Positions 46,767 to 59,499 of a stretch of DNA of 64,000 bases are shown one piece after another (within the stretch, counting starts at the first letter, position 1; the number at the start of each line of letters is the position of its first letter). The position numbers and the translations under genes are program-made. Location of the stretch: positions 1,550,001-1,614,000 of the forward strand of contig JAFEVB010000015.1 of assembly GCA_032629725.1 (NCBI GenBank), written 5' to 3'. The stretch comes from Gremmenia infestans. Lineage: Eukaryota > Ascomycota > Leotiomycetes > Helotiales > Hamatocanthoscyphaceae. The notes beneath the pieces were generated by a model. It worked only from the letters and a program-made list of their open reading frames with translations, was not told where the DNA came from and made no database searches.

Positions 46767-47002
46767 AGAAGCCTCACAGTGGATAGGAAAAGGCGGCACC
46801 AATTCATCATGTACCAGGTGGCGTACGACATTTAAAAAGCAGGCAAATACTGCGCTGGGAGCATTTTCTATCTAATGCTTCAACTCCTATTAATCACCAT
46901 CCTACAAGTCCACTTCCATTTGCGAAAAGTCAAGTCAGCACCGTCCAATGGTACACCTTTTCCCAGATCCACCCAATGCAAACACCTTGCACAAGCTCTC
47001 CC

Positions 47003-49733
47003 TCAATCGATATTAAGCAAAGCAGAAGTCGAACTTTTATCATTGAACAACGCCAGTCCCTTCCCCTTCAACTTCGACGACGACGCACCATCACTCCCCT
47101 TCCTCTGCTTCTGCTTTCCAAACGCCTCGACAATACCTGGGGAAGGAGTACGACCAAGTCTCCATCTCGGGTCAGGAGTCTCCGGCGGACCTGGTATAGG
47201 TTGTCCCCATCCATCATAACGCTGCGGCTTCTCGCCAACCTTTACTGGCATCGACGGTAGCTCGAATGGGTTGTCTGCCCGTGGATTATGCTCGTGTGGC
47301 TTGGGCTTCTGATCAGTGACTTTCTTGTCGTCAACACCTAGTTGGCTCATCATTGCATTGACATCTTGGCCTTTGCGAGCTTTGACGTTGAACTCGGGGC
47401 CTGTAACAGACAATCCCGGCTTCGGCTCCACTTTCTGGGTCCCTTCGAGCCAGGATTGTACTGACTGGTTGTTCCTTGGAGCTGAGACATTATTTGCTTG
47501 CGATAAGTTACCGTTAGGAGAATCTGGCCCGCCTCCATCACTACCTCCAGAAGACCATCCTTCCTCTCTCTCAATAGCCGTTTTCTCTGCATCCGCAACA
47601 CTTCTAGAATACCTTAGCTTAGTAGATGATTCAAAAAGCGGGGAAAACATACTCCTCGATTCTCTTTTGCTTCATAGCCTCAAGCTCATCCCGCTCAGAA
47701 TGTTCCTTCAAATGCTTGGCCGAAATACCAATCATAGCCCAAAGCGTATAAACGGCATCGTTGCCTGCATTGTGCAGGTTCCAGCCGACCAGGCGAAGTT
47801 CGGCCAGGATCATGGCTAGCTTTCTGGGGTTGTTATCTCGAGTCATGTATTTCCACATGTTCGCCGTATCGACGCATTCAAGCAGATTCGAAAGGTTGTA
47901 GACGTCATAACCGAGCTTCTTAAGATACTTGACATCTTGGTTGAGATCATGGCCGACGAGGATGATGCTTCGTTTCTCTTCGGGTTCGGTATCATCACCT
48001 GGCTTTGAAAATGGATGCTTAAAACAGCTTGCTACAACGCGAGGGGCATCTTTCAGGCCGATGAACTCGCTGGTGCTATTTTATTTATCAATACCATGGC
48101 CAAGTTGAAGTGAAAGGAGAACTCACCCATGCTCGAATCTATCAGCACAACCACTGACAAATTCAGTATTATTAAGATGCTTGTGCTCGTTGATGCGAAA
48201 GTGTCTCGCGCGAATAAGCTTCATCCAATTCGCACAACCCTCACCTGGGACAACACTAGCAAGGTCATCCGTATCCAATGTAGCAATTCCAATCTCCGTA
48301 ATCAAGTTGTTATTGCGTTCATAAGCTTCAATATCCACACAAACAAAGACGACCCGTCCCTCTTGTGGAAATGGAGCCAATATATCAGGAGTGAAGCTTA
48401 CAGTTGGAGTCTCAAGTGGAACAGCCAATTTCAGTCTGTCCAAAGCTTCCCATGTCATACCTCGTCGATTAGTATTCTTCGGTCTGGTGCTTGCTTCTCG
48501 GAGACCTAGATACCGTTGTGTGCGTTTGAGCGAAGCTTTCCAGGACTGTTGATTGAACAGCCGCTCCCTCTTCGATTTCTCCTTACTCCAATTCTTTTTA
48601 CCTCTCTGCGCAGCATTCATAAGCTCGATTTTCGCTTTGAACGCTGCTAGCGCTTGCGGGGTTGGGGTCACAGTAGACTTCGGCTCATTCTTCGGCTTAT
48701 AGTAAGTAGGAGGGATGTTGTTTCTGAGGGTTTCGGCGGCTTCTTTGTTGGCTGTTCGGCCAAGGTAACGTGGTCGAGGCGTACCATCATCTTCAAACGA
48801 TACCATGAAGGTACCATTTGCTCCACGGGCAGGCATGGCGAGACTGGTGCTGAGATCGCTGTTGATAAGTTCCAGGAAATCTTGGAGTTGCTTGGCTGGG
48901 ACTAGGAGGATTGGGAGGAGGTTGAGATCAGACTTGAGTCGGTAGATATAGAAACTGAGAGGTGTTAAGATGTCCCAGTGAATGATAGACTTTGTGGATT
49001 GTGAAGGTGACTTACAGGTCCCAGGTGTGATTCGAGATCTTTCCTTGGTCAAAGTATGCTTCTGCGACCTGGAGGTATTTTAGATGCTATATACAGCGCG
49101 GGGAGTAGAAGTATAATAGTGAAGGAAGGTGCGAGTTCCAATCCAGCAAGATGAGAAGTCCAGAATATTTAGTGAGTCGCGGGAGCTTGAACAAAGAATG
49201 AAGAACTTACCCTCTGTCGATTCCCAGTCCCAATATATGCATACGGATATTTCTTCACCGCCTGCCAAGGAACGAATGCCTCATCTTCAGGAGCAAGCTG
49301 TCCAAGCCCATAACTGGCATACTGCTCCAGATCATAAGACGTAGCATCAACTTCAAGCCAACAAAACATCAGCCTCCGCTCATCATCAATCGTACCACGA
49401 CATCAACCTGTCCACATACCATAAGGTGACGGACCCGCAGCTTGACGATGGATTCCTGAGAAAGGCCAGTCAGTGCTATGTTCTTTCCGTGAAGGAAGGA
49501 GAGCAGAGGTTTTATTCAGGAAGTGACTACTAACCATTCGTCCCACCACCACCAACACTCTGCTTCTGCCCAACACGATTCATCTCAAACCCCGCATCGT
49601 CATCGTCCGACGAACTCCCTTCATATAAATGCATCGCTTTAGGAACTTGATGAGTCCACTCCTTCCCATCAGCACCCAAACTCGCACTCCCACCCAAACT
49701 CCCCAGCGCTTCCAGCTTAGCAAGCTTGTCCAT
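47003..49733 (-). CDS. Gfd2/YDR514C-like protein with RNase H-like exonuclease fold
   Basis: Seven exons (49733-49535, 49455-49420, 49350-49211, 49068-49016, 48954-48127, 48075-47653, 47603-47003) join in phase to 759 residues. The core is the Gfd2/YDR514C C-terminal domain. VVFVCVDIEAYERNNNLITEIGIATLDT supplies the first acidic motif (D-x-E). RARHFRINEHKHLNN and SEFIGLKDAP follow. ILVGHDLNQDVKYLKKLGYDV carries the second acidic motif, and GWNLHNAGNDAVYTLWAM the last (H-N-A-x-x-D). These are DEDD-type positions, so 3'-5' exonuclease activity is possible. Yeast Gfd2 is linked to mRNA export. The N-terminal ~300 residues and the Gln/Pro/Gly-rich C-terminal tail are less conserved. Exon 2 is only 36 nt. 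Confidence 0.85.
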
Positions 49734-51190
49734 GATTACGATGCTCCGTAACCTTCATAACACGCACACAAACAGAGGAAACCGTTGTCGTTGTTGCTTT
49801 TTGCCGCTTGCTTGCTTGCTTGTTCGTGGAAGAAAAGTCGTGTTTGGATTGCTTTGCCTGAGAAAGTTAATTTTATTTTGCGCGGAGAGAAGAGAAAGTA
49901 GGATAGTTGCAGTGCCGAAAAAATTATATCGTGAAAGAAATACGAAACAAAACCAAACATTCACTAAGCCTTTCCTTCATGCTTACTCCGTATTTCATTC
50001 ATTCAATATTTACTACGTTTGCACACAACACGTGCGCTTTTACTCTAGATTGATGGACAGGGTTTCTCTTCTCCAGTATGTTTTGTTATTAGAATAATAT
50101 ATACTAATCGATGGATCCGTGAGGGTTTGATACTGGAAAAGACTATATAATGGCTTGATAGGTTTAGGCTTTATGTTTATGATGCATAGTGTTTTCATTT
50201 TCAAGCAAATATAAACTCACCTCCCCTTCAGAATGACAGGGATATTCGTATGGGGCCTTCGGCGGGATTAACTGATTGTCCGTTATATCACTGCTACTTT
50301 AAGGAATGCACAGTGCCGCTTTTGTCGAATATAGGGGTCGATAATCTTAGCAAGTTCCTGGTGTTTACTAATGACTGGGTGAGGAGAGGAGCCCCTTAAT
50401 AAAGCCCCCGGATAGTGCCTTGCTAGATTAGAAAGAAGTTGGAGGCGAGGCTCCACCATATCTATGAGGTCCCAGGAAGTTAGTCTCACGAGCCCACTCA
50501 ATCACAGCTGCATATAGAGAAGATGTAGAGATGATATCCACCAGACCTGGCATTTAGTTCATTCGGAACAGCGTTCAAGCGCCGAAAACGAAGCTTGCTG
50601 GCTATTTAGTTAAACCATCTCCATCCCTCCCCAGTGCACCTTGACCTCTCATATCAAGTGTAACCACACCATTCATCCATCTCCTATTTCTCATTCTGCC
50701 AGCACTTCCAGTCGTCTCTCACTGGAAGCCAAAGAGCAATTAAAATACATATGTGCAATAGAGCGAAGAATAATAAAACCTCAGCCAACATAGCTGTAAG
50801 GACAGAGCATTCATTCCGGATGATATCGAAATTGTCGTAAAGTAGTTGTGTCGTGACTCCGTGCCGGAAGAAGGCGGTCGCTGAAACGTAAAGTATGTGC
50901 AATGCAAAGGTATAACTTAAAAATAAACAGGCAAGGCACCGAGCGCACGAGAGTTTAGCACAGGCTCAAGGAACACCTTCCTCGACGAATAAAAAAAACC
51001 GAAAAGTGTACGCCGCGCCAATCCGAATAGGAAGTCCGGAAGGAATGCCCAAAGTCCCAGAACCATTGACGCTTCTGTTCGCTGCGCTGTGCTGTTGAAA
51101 CCACCCAATCGATCGATGCACGCCGGCAGATCATAGCCCAAGTCCCAAACCTCTATGCACCCAACCAATTCCCGAACGCCACCACACATA
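49734..51190. other. intergenic, possible decayed coding fragment
   Basis: A minus-strand frame at 50283-50501 reads protein-like (LSNLARHYPGALLRGSSPHP, then KIIDPYIRQKRHCAFL) but has no proper start, no partner exon and no known family. It may be a gene remnant. The rest shows nothing recognisable. Confidence 0.4.
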
Positions 51191-52330
51191 TTATACAGAT
51201 CCGAGTCTTAAAAGTGCCTCGATGGCCTCCCGCTCCTGCAAGTCGGAGGTCATGCCATAGGCAGAAAAATCAAGATTACTAGCTTGTTGAGTAGAAGGAA
51301 AAGCTGGCCGCAATGGCACTGATTTGGCCATTGTGGAGAGGGATGGCCCACCACCGCTGTGGGTTCCCCTCGGGTATAAATGAGAATTAGGGCCAGAGGC
51401 AGAATAGGAGGCAGACCGCAAAGCGGCTGCTCCGAGGGCTGCCCAGTCCTCGTCATCGGTAACATCGTCTGGATCATCGTCCATAGGTTCGTCGTCGTCG
51501 TCTGTTGGAGCTTCAGACGACGAGCAAGATTCGTCTCCATCCAAGGACATCTTATCTGCTTCATTCTCTAGCATCGTGACGTCCATATCGTCGTCGTGAG
51601 AGAAGACGGCCGAATCGCCAGCCCAGCTGGAGCCCGGCGCTGTCAGTCGCGTTCTATCCCCGTTCCATCGAGTCTTCCCGGCGATCAGCATACCGCCGTG
51701 AGAATAGGAAGATGGTGCACTTGGTGGTGGCGAGTGCTGAGAGTCCCTGCTGTTTCGAGCATTTTGACCCTTCATTCTTGCGTCCCAACGTCCCCATCCT
51801 ACCTTCTCGAACTTCACGTTGCCCTTCAAGCCACCGCCTTCTCCTCCGCTACCGCGTCCCTCGAGAGCACCTACCACCAGCCTCCTAGCCTTCGCGGGTG
51901 GAATGCCAGAGAATCCTGGGACTGAGGTGGTAAGATAGCCCATGATGTGGCGGATCGCCAAAGGACCGTGATCCAAGAGGATCTCAGGCAGATGGTGCTT
52001 GGAGAGAAGAGCAGGCGTGATCGCGCCCGTGGTGTCGAATCCAGGGGATCCGACACGGTGTCCCTTCTCTGAGAACGTATCCTTATCGCTCCCCGTATGG
52101 TTCTCCTGGAGATCCAAGTCGGATTCGACTTGTTCCAGGGTAACCTGGGTCACGGCAGAGCGTGTCCCATATGGCTTGCCATGGGGAGGCAAGTTGGGGG
52201 AGATGGAGTTTGGAGGAGTAGGAAGAGGATGGGCTTTCGTCGCAGGAACGCTCCTGGCCGCTACAGCAGCAAAGCTGTCTCGGCCAAAGGGCATGGGAAT
52301 ATCGCGAGCAGAAGATGCCATGGCTGCCAT
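51191..52330 (-). CDS. stb3: Stb3-type Sin3-binding protein
   Basis: A single exon of 379 residues. The conserved block lies at about 113-186: LPEILLDHGPLAIRHIMGYL, SVPGFSGIPPAKARRLVVGAL and KFEKVGWGRWDAR. This is the fungal Sin3-binding (STB3) domain. In yeast Stb3 binds RRPE elements upstream of ribosome-biogenesis genes and links glucose/TOR signals to the Sin3-Rpd3 deacetylase. A similar role here is inferred. The central part is Ser/Pro-rich, followed by a strongly acidic segment (about 255-300, with TDDDDEPMDDDPDDVTDDEDW). A short conserved-looking end (EREAIEALLRLGSV) may be a binding helix. SAP18, another Sin3-linked protein, is in the same window. Confidence 0.9.
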   Translation of the reverse strand: MAAMASSARDIPMPFGRDSFAAVAARSVPATKAHPLPTPPNSISPNLPPHGKPYGTRSAVTQVTLEQVESDLDLQENHTGSDKDTFSEKGHRVGSPGFDTTGAITPALLSKHHLPEILLDHGPLAIRHIMGYLTTSVPGFSGIPPAKARRLVVGALEGRGSGGEGGGLKGNVKFEKVGWGRWDARMKGQNARNSRDSQHSPPPSAPSSYSHGGMLIAGKTRWNGDRTRLTAPGSSWAGDSAVFSHDDDMDVTMLENEADKMSLDGDESCSSSEAPTDDDDEPMDDDPDDVTDDEDWAALGAAALRSASYSASGPNSHLYPRGTHSGGGPSLSTMAKSVPLRPAFPSTQQASNLDFSAYGMTSDLQEREAIEALLRLGSV

Positions 52331-54028
52331 TTCGTAGGAAGTTGGGTTCGGCGTTTCCCTTTAGTTACGCGACACCGAATTAGTAGTTGTTTTTGAACCA
52401 AATGTGTTGTGATCTGTGTTGAAATAGTTAAGATGAGTGGGTATAGGGGCTGACTCACTCGACTTGCGAAAGAAACGTGGCGAGTTGCTCGAAGAACACG
52501 ATGAGAAAGCTCAAGGCAACAGACTGTCGGATGGTGAAGTATCTAAAGACCTGGCACGAAGTGTTATCGGGCAAGGTAATGAAGCTGCTTCGAAGGTCGA
52601 AAGCGACGAGCGATGGTGTTGTTTACGAGGGCGGTTTCCGGGGAAGTTGGCTGTAGGGATGGAAGTCTCTACAGAGGTGCGATTCTTAAAAGCGGTGCGA
52701 GGAAAATAAAGCAAGCTATTACGTTGCAGGAAGCGACGAAATGCGAGTGATGGAATGTTTGCAAAATGGTTGTTGTTGTCGTTGTTGTGTGATGGTTGTG
52801 TTGTTATAAGGCCGGGGAAAGTACTCAGTTACTCACTCAGCATCGCTTCTACCTACATCAGGCTGCGTCAGGCCTAGCCTTACAGTATTAGCAGTAGCCC
52901 ATGCCGTGGTTCCTTCCGTGCGACCCACGAGATCCACTGGATTAGGATGCAGCCGTGTATGGGGACTGCGACTGGCTGCCATTCTTATTGCTGCCAACTC
53001 CACTCCCGGGAACCTTCTATCCTGGTTCCGTAGGTAATTATATCATCATATCATTATCACTACGCGACTATACAGTAATACCATATCACTCATGGTCAAG
53101 GTCTCCGCATTTGTTTCACTAGATTGTCATTAAATAACGCATCATCATGCCTGAAAGAAAGAAAGAAAGAAAGAAAGAAAGAAATAAAGAACTATTCAGT
53201 CTTAAAACCTGCTTCCAAATAATTACCAAGTCTTATCTCACGTACGCTTTCAAATCCCGCAATGAAAATACTGGGCTCTACCGCAACTAAGAAAGTCCGC
53301 TCCAGAGCACCGGAAAAGGAAGGGAAGCTAGAACAACATGCGCATGTGGCCTTCCTCCTAGCCTAGTGGAGATCAGCCGACACACCAGTACAAAGAACTC
53401 GTCTGACGAATAGGTCTGAAACGTGATCACACCGGATGCTATTATTACTTTTCAACCTTATATTTCCTCCCTTCACCCATCCCCACGTGCGTGAATCCAG
53501 CTACGATAGCAATTCTTTTTCAAATGTCTCTAACCCCACAATGATGCACATAACTTTAACTACAGAGTATGCGTCGCGAATACCAAGTACGGAGTCAATG
53601 CAAGCGAGACCCTATTCTGTCCGCTTGCCTCCGTACCCTCCCGATCACCCTTGATTGCTCATCGTTCTGTTGGAAAGGTGGTGGGAGTGGCTTGCCGACC
53701 ATCGGCGAGCGTGGGGGAAGTGGAGGTGGAGAGGGGTAAGAAGACGTGTACACGTATAGAATTGTAAGCTTGCATCATCCCTCGTGAATCACGAGCTTAG
53801 CTATCGTAACTACTTCGTACCGGAGTATTTCGCTTGGAGAAATACAAGTAAAAATACTTGCTTTGGAATGATTGGTCTTATCGTACTTTTATTAGGTTTT
53901 GGGTCTGGTCTTGACGTAGCTATGTGTAACAATGTTGGTTCAAGCGGAAGCGCATCCATACATGCGATGTCATGAACATTTGGGTATCATAATTTATGTC
54001 ATACTCATACTCATACTCATCCTCATCC
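52331..54028. other. intergenic
   Basis: 1.7 kb with no gene supported. A GAAA x8 microsatellite lies at 53153-53184 and a TACGGAGT motif at 53588-53595. Confidence 0.55.
53153..53184 (+). repeat. GAAA microsatellite
   Basis: Eight uninterrupted GAAA units. Confidence 0.95.
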
Positions 54029-56193
54029 TCATGCGCCGATACCCTGAACGTATCTCTTACAGGCCTAATAATCCCGTCAGTCTCTCTTAACAATTCTGAA
54101 CATCGCAAGAATGAAGTTACGTACCGCTCTCAAAACATCCAGCCTCTCCGTAGATTGATCAAACACCCGCTTGTACTGCCTAATATTCTCCCGCATCATA
54201 TCTCGTCGCGTTATTCGGCCCTCACAGATATCTTTCATCCGTGACTCCATTTCTTTCCGTAGAAATGGTTTGCTAAGACTGATGTCGAAACCCATTTGAT
54301 CGTAGCCCGTCACCAGTGCCACACCAAGAGTGGAGGGTATGAATTCCACCATTGCGTTTCCGCCTCTGCCGCCTCCGACAGGTCTCGTGAAGGCATAATT
54401 TCGCTCCTGGATTTTGGCGATGTGCTCGGCCATTGTAGCGTCCGTACCTATGCCATTCGCATCCATCAAAGCGATAAGATCGGGTTCCGTAAGATATGAA
54501 GGCGGTCCCGTTTTCCCCTCCGTCATTAAAGCCTCCGTCGGCTCAAATCTCTCTCCAAGTGTGAATCTCGGTAAGATCATGCTGCTGGTCCATTTATCGT
54601 AGGGATACACATCCAAATAATTTCTCTCTATAACGATCAACCCGTGAGCGCTGAAGGTCTCGCTCCCGTATTCGATTTCGACGACGGTCTGTTGGCCTTT
54701 GGCATCTTCTGAGCAGCAGGCTAGGAATCGGCGAGTGACAAATTCGTAGACTTTTCCTTCGTCGGCACTCAGTGCAGTAGGAGCGCAGTACGTAACAGGA
54801 TGAATTGGTGGATGGGCTTCATCGTCGTTTCTTCCTTCTCGCGGCTGCTGGAGTCCCCCATTGACCAAATTTTGAGCAAATGGTCCCCATCGACCGTCAT
54901 GGGTCTGCTTTTCAACTAAAGCTCGGAGATTCATGCCCTTGTCGAACCGATCGGTCTCGGTTCTAGGATAGCTGATGAACCCTTTGTTGTAGAGATCTTC
55001 CGCAATCTTCATCGCATGTTGACTATCCATCCTCAAAAACCGACTGGCATTCTTCTGGAGTTCAACTGTAGTTAGGGGCAGAGGCTTCCATTTCTTCGTC
55101 GGCTTCTCTTGGACCTTGATGACTTTCGCTATCTTCGCTGCAATGCACCTTTCGAACAAAATGGTCACTATTGCACGATCGAAAAGATGCACCTGTTTCC
55201 AAGAGAAATGAACATCGATGTTGTCCCGTCTATGGTTGACACTAATGCCCCAGAATGGCTCTGGGATAAAATTGACTACTCTGAAATAGCGGTCGACTAC
55301 AAATCCCAGAGTTGGAAACTGACAAGGGCCTGTACGGAATTGGCATGGCGGCATTCTCAAATATACTGGGAGAAGCTTACCGTAGCTCACAATTCTCCTT
55401 TTCCCCTTTTCGTCAACGGCTAGAGTACCACCCAGAGGCCGAACAGCAAGGGTCGTCATTCGTGTAAAGGCAGAGCCAATTCTTAAATCGAGCTCAATGC
55501 GGGCTGACACAGCATCTACCAGACGATCGTCGAGATCAATAGGATTCTTGGCGGCGGTGATGACATGACTAATGAAACTTAGAACGGAGCAGTAGTTTGT
55601 GGGAATGGGCCTTACGCTCTCTCGATGTTGCTGAATCGAGCTCTCTTGACTTGAATATTGGCATTTCCTTCTAAAGCTTGAGACCGTACTTCGGCGCCGA
55701 TGTGCTCTCCTTCTCGGTCACAATCCGTCCAAATGAAAAGGGCACGAGCACCCCTCGCTTCCTTTTTGATGTTGGCTGCAATCTCTATTTTATCCTAGGT
55801 GGGACGATTAGTTAGTTGTCACTCTGTAGAGAAATTTCAGTTTACAGACTTTGTCAACTGTGGTGAAAACAGGGGCTGAAAAGAGAGCTTCAGCGGGAGG
55901 ATAGTTCCAGTCCTGTCTGTGCTCCTGGTCAAAGTCGGCACCGGTCAGATGGCCTACGACAGATGTCATAACCACATTGCAATTGCCCCATCGTCCTCCA
56001 AAGTTGAAATCGAAACAGTAGTTCTTGATGTATTGGTTGCCGGAGTTGCGCTGAATGTTTTAGCTAGGATCCTTTCTACTTTGAGTTGTTTCCTCAGGGT
56101 ACTCACTACTTGAACTTGGCCTCCCGAGAGATGGTTTGCAACGGCCTTGGCAATAGAAGGCTTCTCCGCCACGCAAAGGATCTTGGAGACCAT
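54029..56193 (-). CDS. top3: DNA topoisomerase III (type IA)
   Basis: Six exons (56193-56107, 56050-55850, 55794-55616, 55568-55381, 55329-54125, 54064-54029) join to 631 residues. The TOPRIM domain begins VSKILCVAEKPSIAKAVA and includes ALFIWTDCDREGEHIG, whose Asp/Glu residues bind Mg. The catalytic Tyr is about residue 339 in GFISYPRTETDRF. GIGTDATMAEHI and the RPVGGGRGG region complete the core. Length is close to yeast Top3 (656), and no zinc-finger tail is present. Top3 acts with a RecQ helicase (Sgs1/BLM) and Rmi1 to dissolve double Holliday junctions. The 51-nt intron at 55380-55330 has no stop and is a multiple of three, so unspliced reading adds 17 residues. The last exon adds only ACKRYVQGIGA. 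A TACTCA-type repeat begins near the stop codon. The gene is divergent from the DUF1295 gene. Confidence 0.93.
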
Positions 56194-56680
56194 GTTTCTG
56201 TCATGTGAAGAAGCAGTTCATAGTCATAGTCAGAGTCATAGTCTTCGCGTGAATGCTGACTTGGTAAGCATCAACAGCCCGTCAAATTGATGTGGTGGTA
56301 TCAGCAGCATAGCTGACGCGTCAAAAAGCATGAATTGTTTGTCTCGCAAAGTTTGTTGGACAGAAGACGCGGGATGAAGTTAGCTATTTTCTTGATATTC
56401 ACAAGATTAAGCGTATTCTTGTTGATTGATTTCAACATGGTCCGTGCACAAATTCTACGGTGGTATAGCGGAGCGGGCGGGCTGACTGCCGATGCAGTGA
56501 AACCTTGCCAGATCCTTGCAGATGCTAGCTAGCGCTCGTCATTGACTTTGACTTTAAATCCTTCATTACCTTAACGTATTATTATTTATATTTATATTTA
56601 TAACGAGGCTCTTTCCCTCTACAAACGATACTCCCTTTATTCTCTGCGAAAGCCCTCCTTGTGCTACTCTACCTACCACC
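56194..56680. promoter_or_regulatory. divergent promoter region, top3 / DUF1295 gene
   Basis: A 487-bp gap between start codons. It contains an AT-rich TTATATT repeat at about 56580-56600. No specific factor site is certain. Confidence 0.4.
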
Positions 56681-57909
56681 ATGGCTCTTCCTGTGGTGAG
56701 AACTATCTCGGAATGCTCCGATTTCAAGAAGACAGTCCTCCCATATTTACCTCAGCTGTACGACTTGCCCCAGCAGCTGCTTCAATCCTACAACAACCCT
56801 ACCGAGCTGCGCAATATCTACCTGGCTACGAATCCCCTCATTACTGGCCTTGCATTATCCCTCTTCCTTGCACCCGTGTTCCTCCTCATTTCAGAGATCA
56901 ACAGGAATTACTCGCAGGTAGACCGGTGCTGGAGTATATTACCTACTCTTTACAACGCCAATTATGTTATCTACGCCCATATGTCAGGTTTGCCAACTAC
57001 CAGGCTTGACACTGTGATTGCTGTCAGTTGTGTTTGGAGTGTAAGTGAGTGTCTGTCTCTTGGTGAAATTTTCTAACTTTTCGATTAGCTGCGTTTAACT
57101 TTCAACTACTGGCGCAAAGGAGGATATAGTATTGGCTCGGAGGACTACAGATGGTGCGTGCAAAACACCAGTGCGTGTAGATCCAGTACTGACAGATGAT
57201 ATTCAGGGACGTCCTCAAAGAACACATCAACCCAGGTCTCTTCTTCGTATTCAACGTTGCATTCATCTCCCTCGCCCAAAGCATACTTCTCTTCATTATC
57301 ACGACCCCCACATACGTTATGCTACTGTCTACTCGAATCGGAGTAGAGATGAACACTGGAGACATTGCATTTTCTAGAGCATTAATGGGGCTTATTCTTG
57401 TTGAGTTCTTCGCAGACGGGCAGCAGTGGAGTAGGCAGAAATTAGCCCCAAATAAGACAAATCACTAACACCCATCAGGTTTCCAACAAGCAAAGAAATC
57501 CTACTTGAAAACGGCCAAAGTTCCCCACAGGTTTGATCAAGAAGACCTAGACCGTGGATTTGTAGTCTCTGGCCTCTGGTCTTGGAGCAGACACCCCAAC
57601 TTCGCCGCCGAGCAAGCAATCTGGGTCGTACTTTATCAGTGGGGATGCTGGAACACTGAAGTCTTCTACAACTGGACGGCTATCGGCGCTGCTTCGTATT
57701 TGATACTTTTCCAAGCCTCGACATGGTTCACAGAACTCATCACAGCAAAGAAATATCCCGAATACGAGGAGTACCAGCAAAGAGTTGGAAAGTTCTTACC
57801 AAAGATTTCAACAGACCTTCCAGGAGACTTTAGCGATAAGAAGGCTACGCCGAGAGTTGAGAAAGCTAAGGCTCTTGAGCAGGACAAGCCAAGGGGGGTA
57901 TCCAGATAG
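56681..57909 (+). CDS. DUF1295 (steroid 5-alpha-reductase-like) membrane protein
   Basis: Four exons (56681-57040, 57089-57153, 57207-57430, 57479-57909) give 359 residues. After a short N-terminus come several membrane spans (LITGLALSLFLAPVFLLI; LFFVFNVAFISLAQSILLFI; FYNWTAIGAASYLILFQAS). The family signature is clear: QVDRCWSILPTLYN, TFNYWRKGGYSIGSEDYRW, and the C-terminal FVVSGLWSWSRHPNFAAEQ with a later KYPEYEEYQQRVGKFLP. DUF1295 proteins share the fold of steroid 5-alpha-reductases and isoprenylcysteine methyltransferases, in which the SRHPN segment binds the cofactor. The substrate is unknown. The ER membrane is likely. Confidence 0.88.
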
Positions 57910-59499
57910 GAAAGAGGTTTAGGAGACAGACATGTTCGTTTGCTACATAATCCCCTTGTGGTCGGTGTAAGCATCTGTTCTACGGGAGTAGTTTCAATTA
58001 TTTTTATCTATGAATCAATTTCAATGAAGCCAGCACTTTTTTTCAAGGCTCATTTGTGCATTGGTTGGGGCACCCTTTTAAGTTTGAACCATTAATAACT
58101 ACATCGGGATTCTTTGCCATTTCAACAGATTACACCCTAGCGCACAACGCCATTTTCTTCGACTTTCTTCATGATTATATACTCTCATCCCATCTGCACC
58201 ATATTTATTACCACGAATCAAACCATGACCCCAACAAACAACACAACATCACCGGCAACCTCACCGCCAAGAATGAATACCAGATCAAGTCCAAGAGAGA
58301 ATCAATGATTTGCTATATATACCAAATATTTCAACACCACTTGACACGGAAGTATCATACTCGGATCTAGTGCCAGCCGGCGCACCCAGAGAATCTACAC
58401 TCACGACAGAACACGACGGCGTCCTACGCTTACCACTAACTACAAGTTGGCCGAACTTTAATATCAAGACGTCGCCCAGCTTTCCTCGCCGGACACCTTG
58501 CGCGGATATGTTAGGAAGTTTTACGGGATGAAACGGTAGCGGGGAGGTGAGATGCAAATTTGTTACTAGGAGTATATTGGTGACTAGCCAGGAGTAGTGC
58601 TGGGTAGGAAAAGCGCTTAATATATGTGTAAGAGTCATAGTAATAATTGGATATGAGTATGAGTATGAGTATGGGAAATCGTCAAATCCCGACTTTCTAA
58701 TCTACTCGCAGTACGCAACGGTTTCCAATGGGAATCCTCTGTGCAGAGACGGAAAATGAAATTTCTACATAAATGTCAGAAACCCACACTTGGAAATACT
58801 CGCCCGAACAATCAACCAAATGAGCCCAGATCCAACAGTCCCGGGTTTCCATTTAATTTGACCTCCTCAGCTTCAAAAGTCCACTGGTTAAGTTAAAAAG
58901 TAATGTAGATTAAAGTAATTTCAACGCTGCACCAGCTCGATACAGTTGAATGAAAGGAATGGAAATAAATCGCTGTTAATTGAACGACATCATTAGTTGA
59001 CAGCAACTCGTTGCATATCGACTAGAAACGGACTAGAAACGTCCCGGCAACTGAAGCATCTCAGAAACGAGTATCTGCTCCTCACCAGTCTTCTTCTCTG
59101 TACGACGACTCTTCATTGTATAACACCCACGGTGTTCTCCCTCGTGCATAGATTAATAATAACAAAAGTTTGATTAGTGATGAATTCTCTGTGCCGCTGA
59201 GAAATCATCGAGCCCCCGCGTTTACCGCGTCCAATGCTCTACTTCTACCAGCAGTAGTCGCTGGGTCTGGGGTCTTAGATCTCTTCAATAGTCTCCTAAC
59301 AATCAAATATCCTCGAACTGAGATCTTATTATACCATGGTAGGAGTAAATCTAATATATCCGGCCTTTTGTTACGTTACCTGGCAAATGCACTCCAGTGG
59401 TAGCAATATGATAACTACAAGGCCTTCACGCATATTTTATCTTGAGGCTATCAGCATGGACAATGACTAGTTCCCAGCTAATAAAACGTGGATATGTGA
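57910..59499. other. intergenic
   Basis: About 1.6 kb with short frames only. A GAGTAT-type repeat lies near 58650-58675. The exact decamer TTGACAGCAA lies at 58997-59006. Exons of the decayed transcription-factor gene might reach leftward, but none is readable. Confidence 0.45.
58979..59006 (+). repeat. paired decamer locus 9 (weak first copy)
   Basis: Exact TTGACAGCAA at 58997-59006. The sequence 18 bp upstream is only a poor match. This is the single exact copy far from pacC. Confidence 0.4.

Larger units (their letters stand above)
46118..47002. other. intergenic with repeat fragments
   Basis: A GGTTG-type simple repeat lies near 46150-46170. Repeat copies B (46722-46766, plus) and C (46604-46624, inverted) lie here. 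No gene is supported. Confidence 0.5.
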
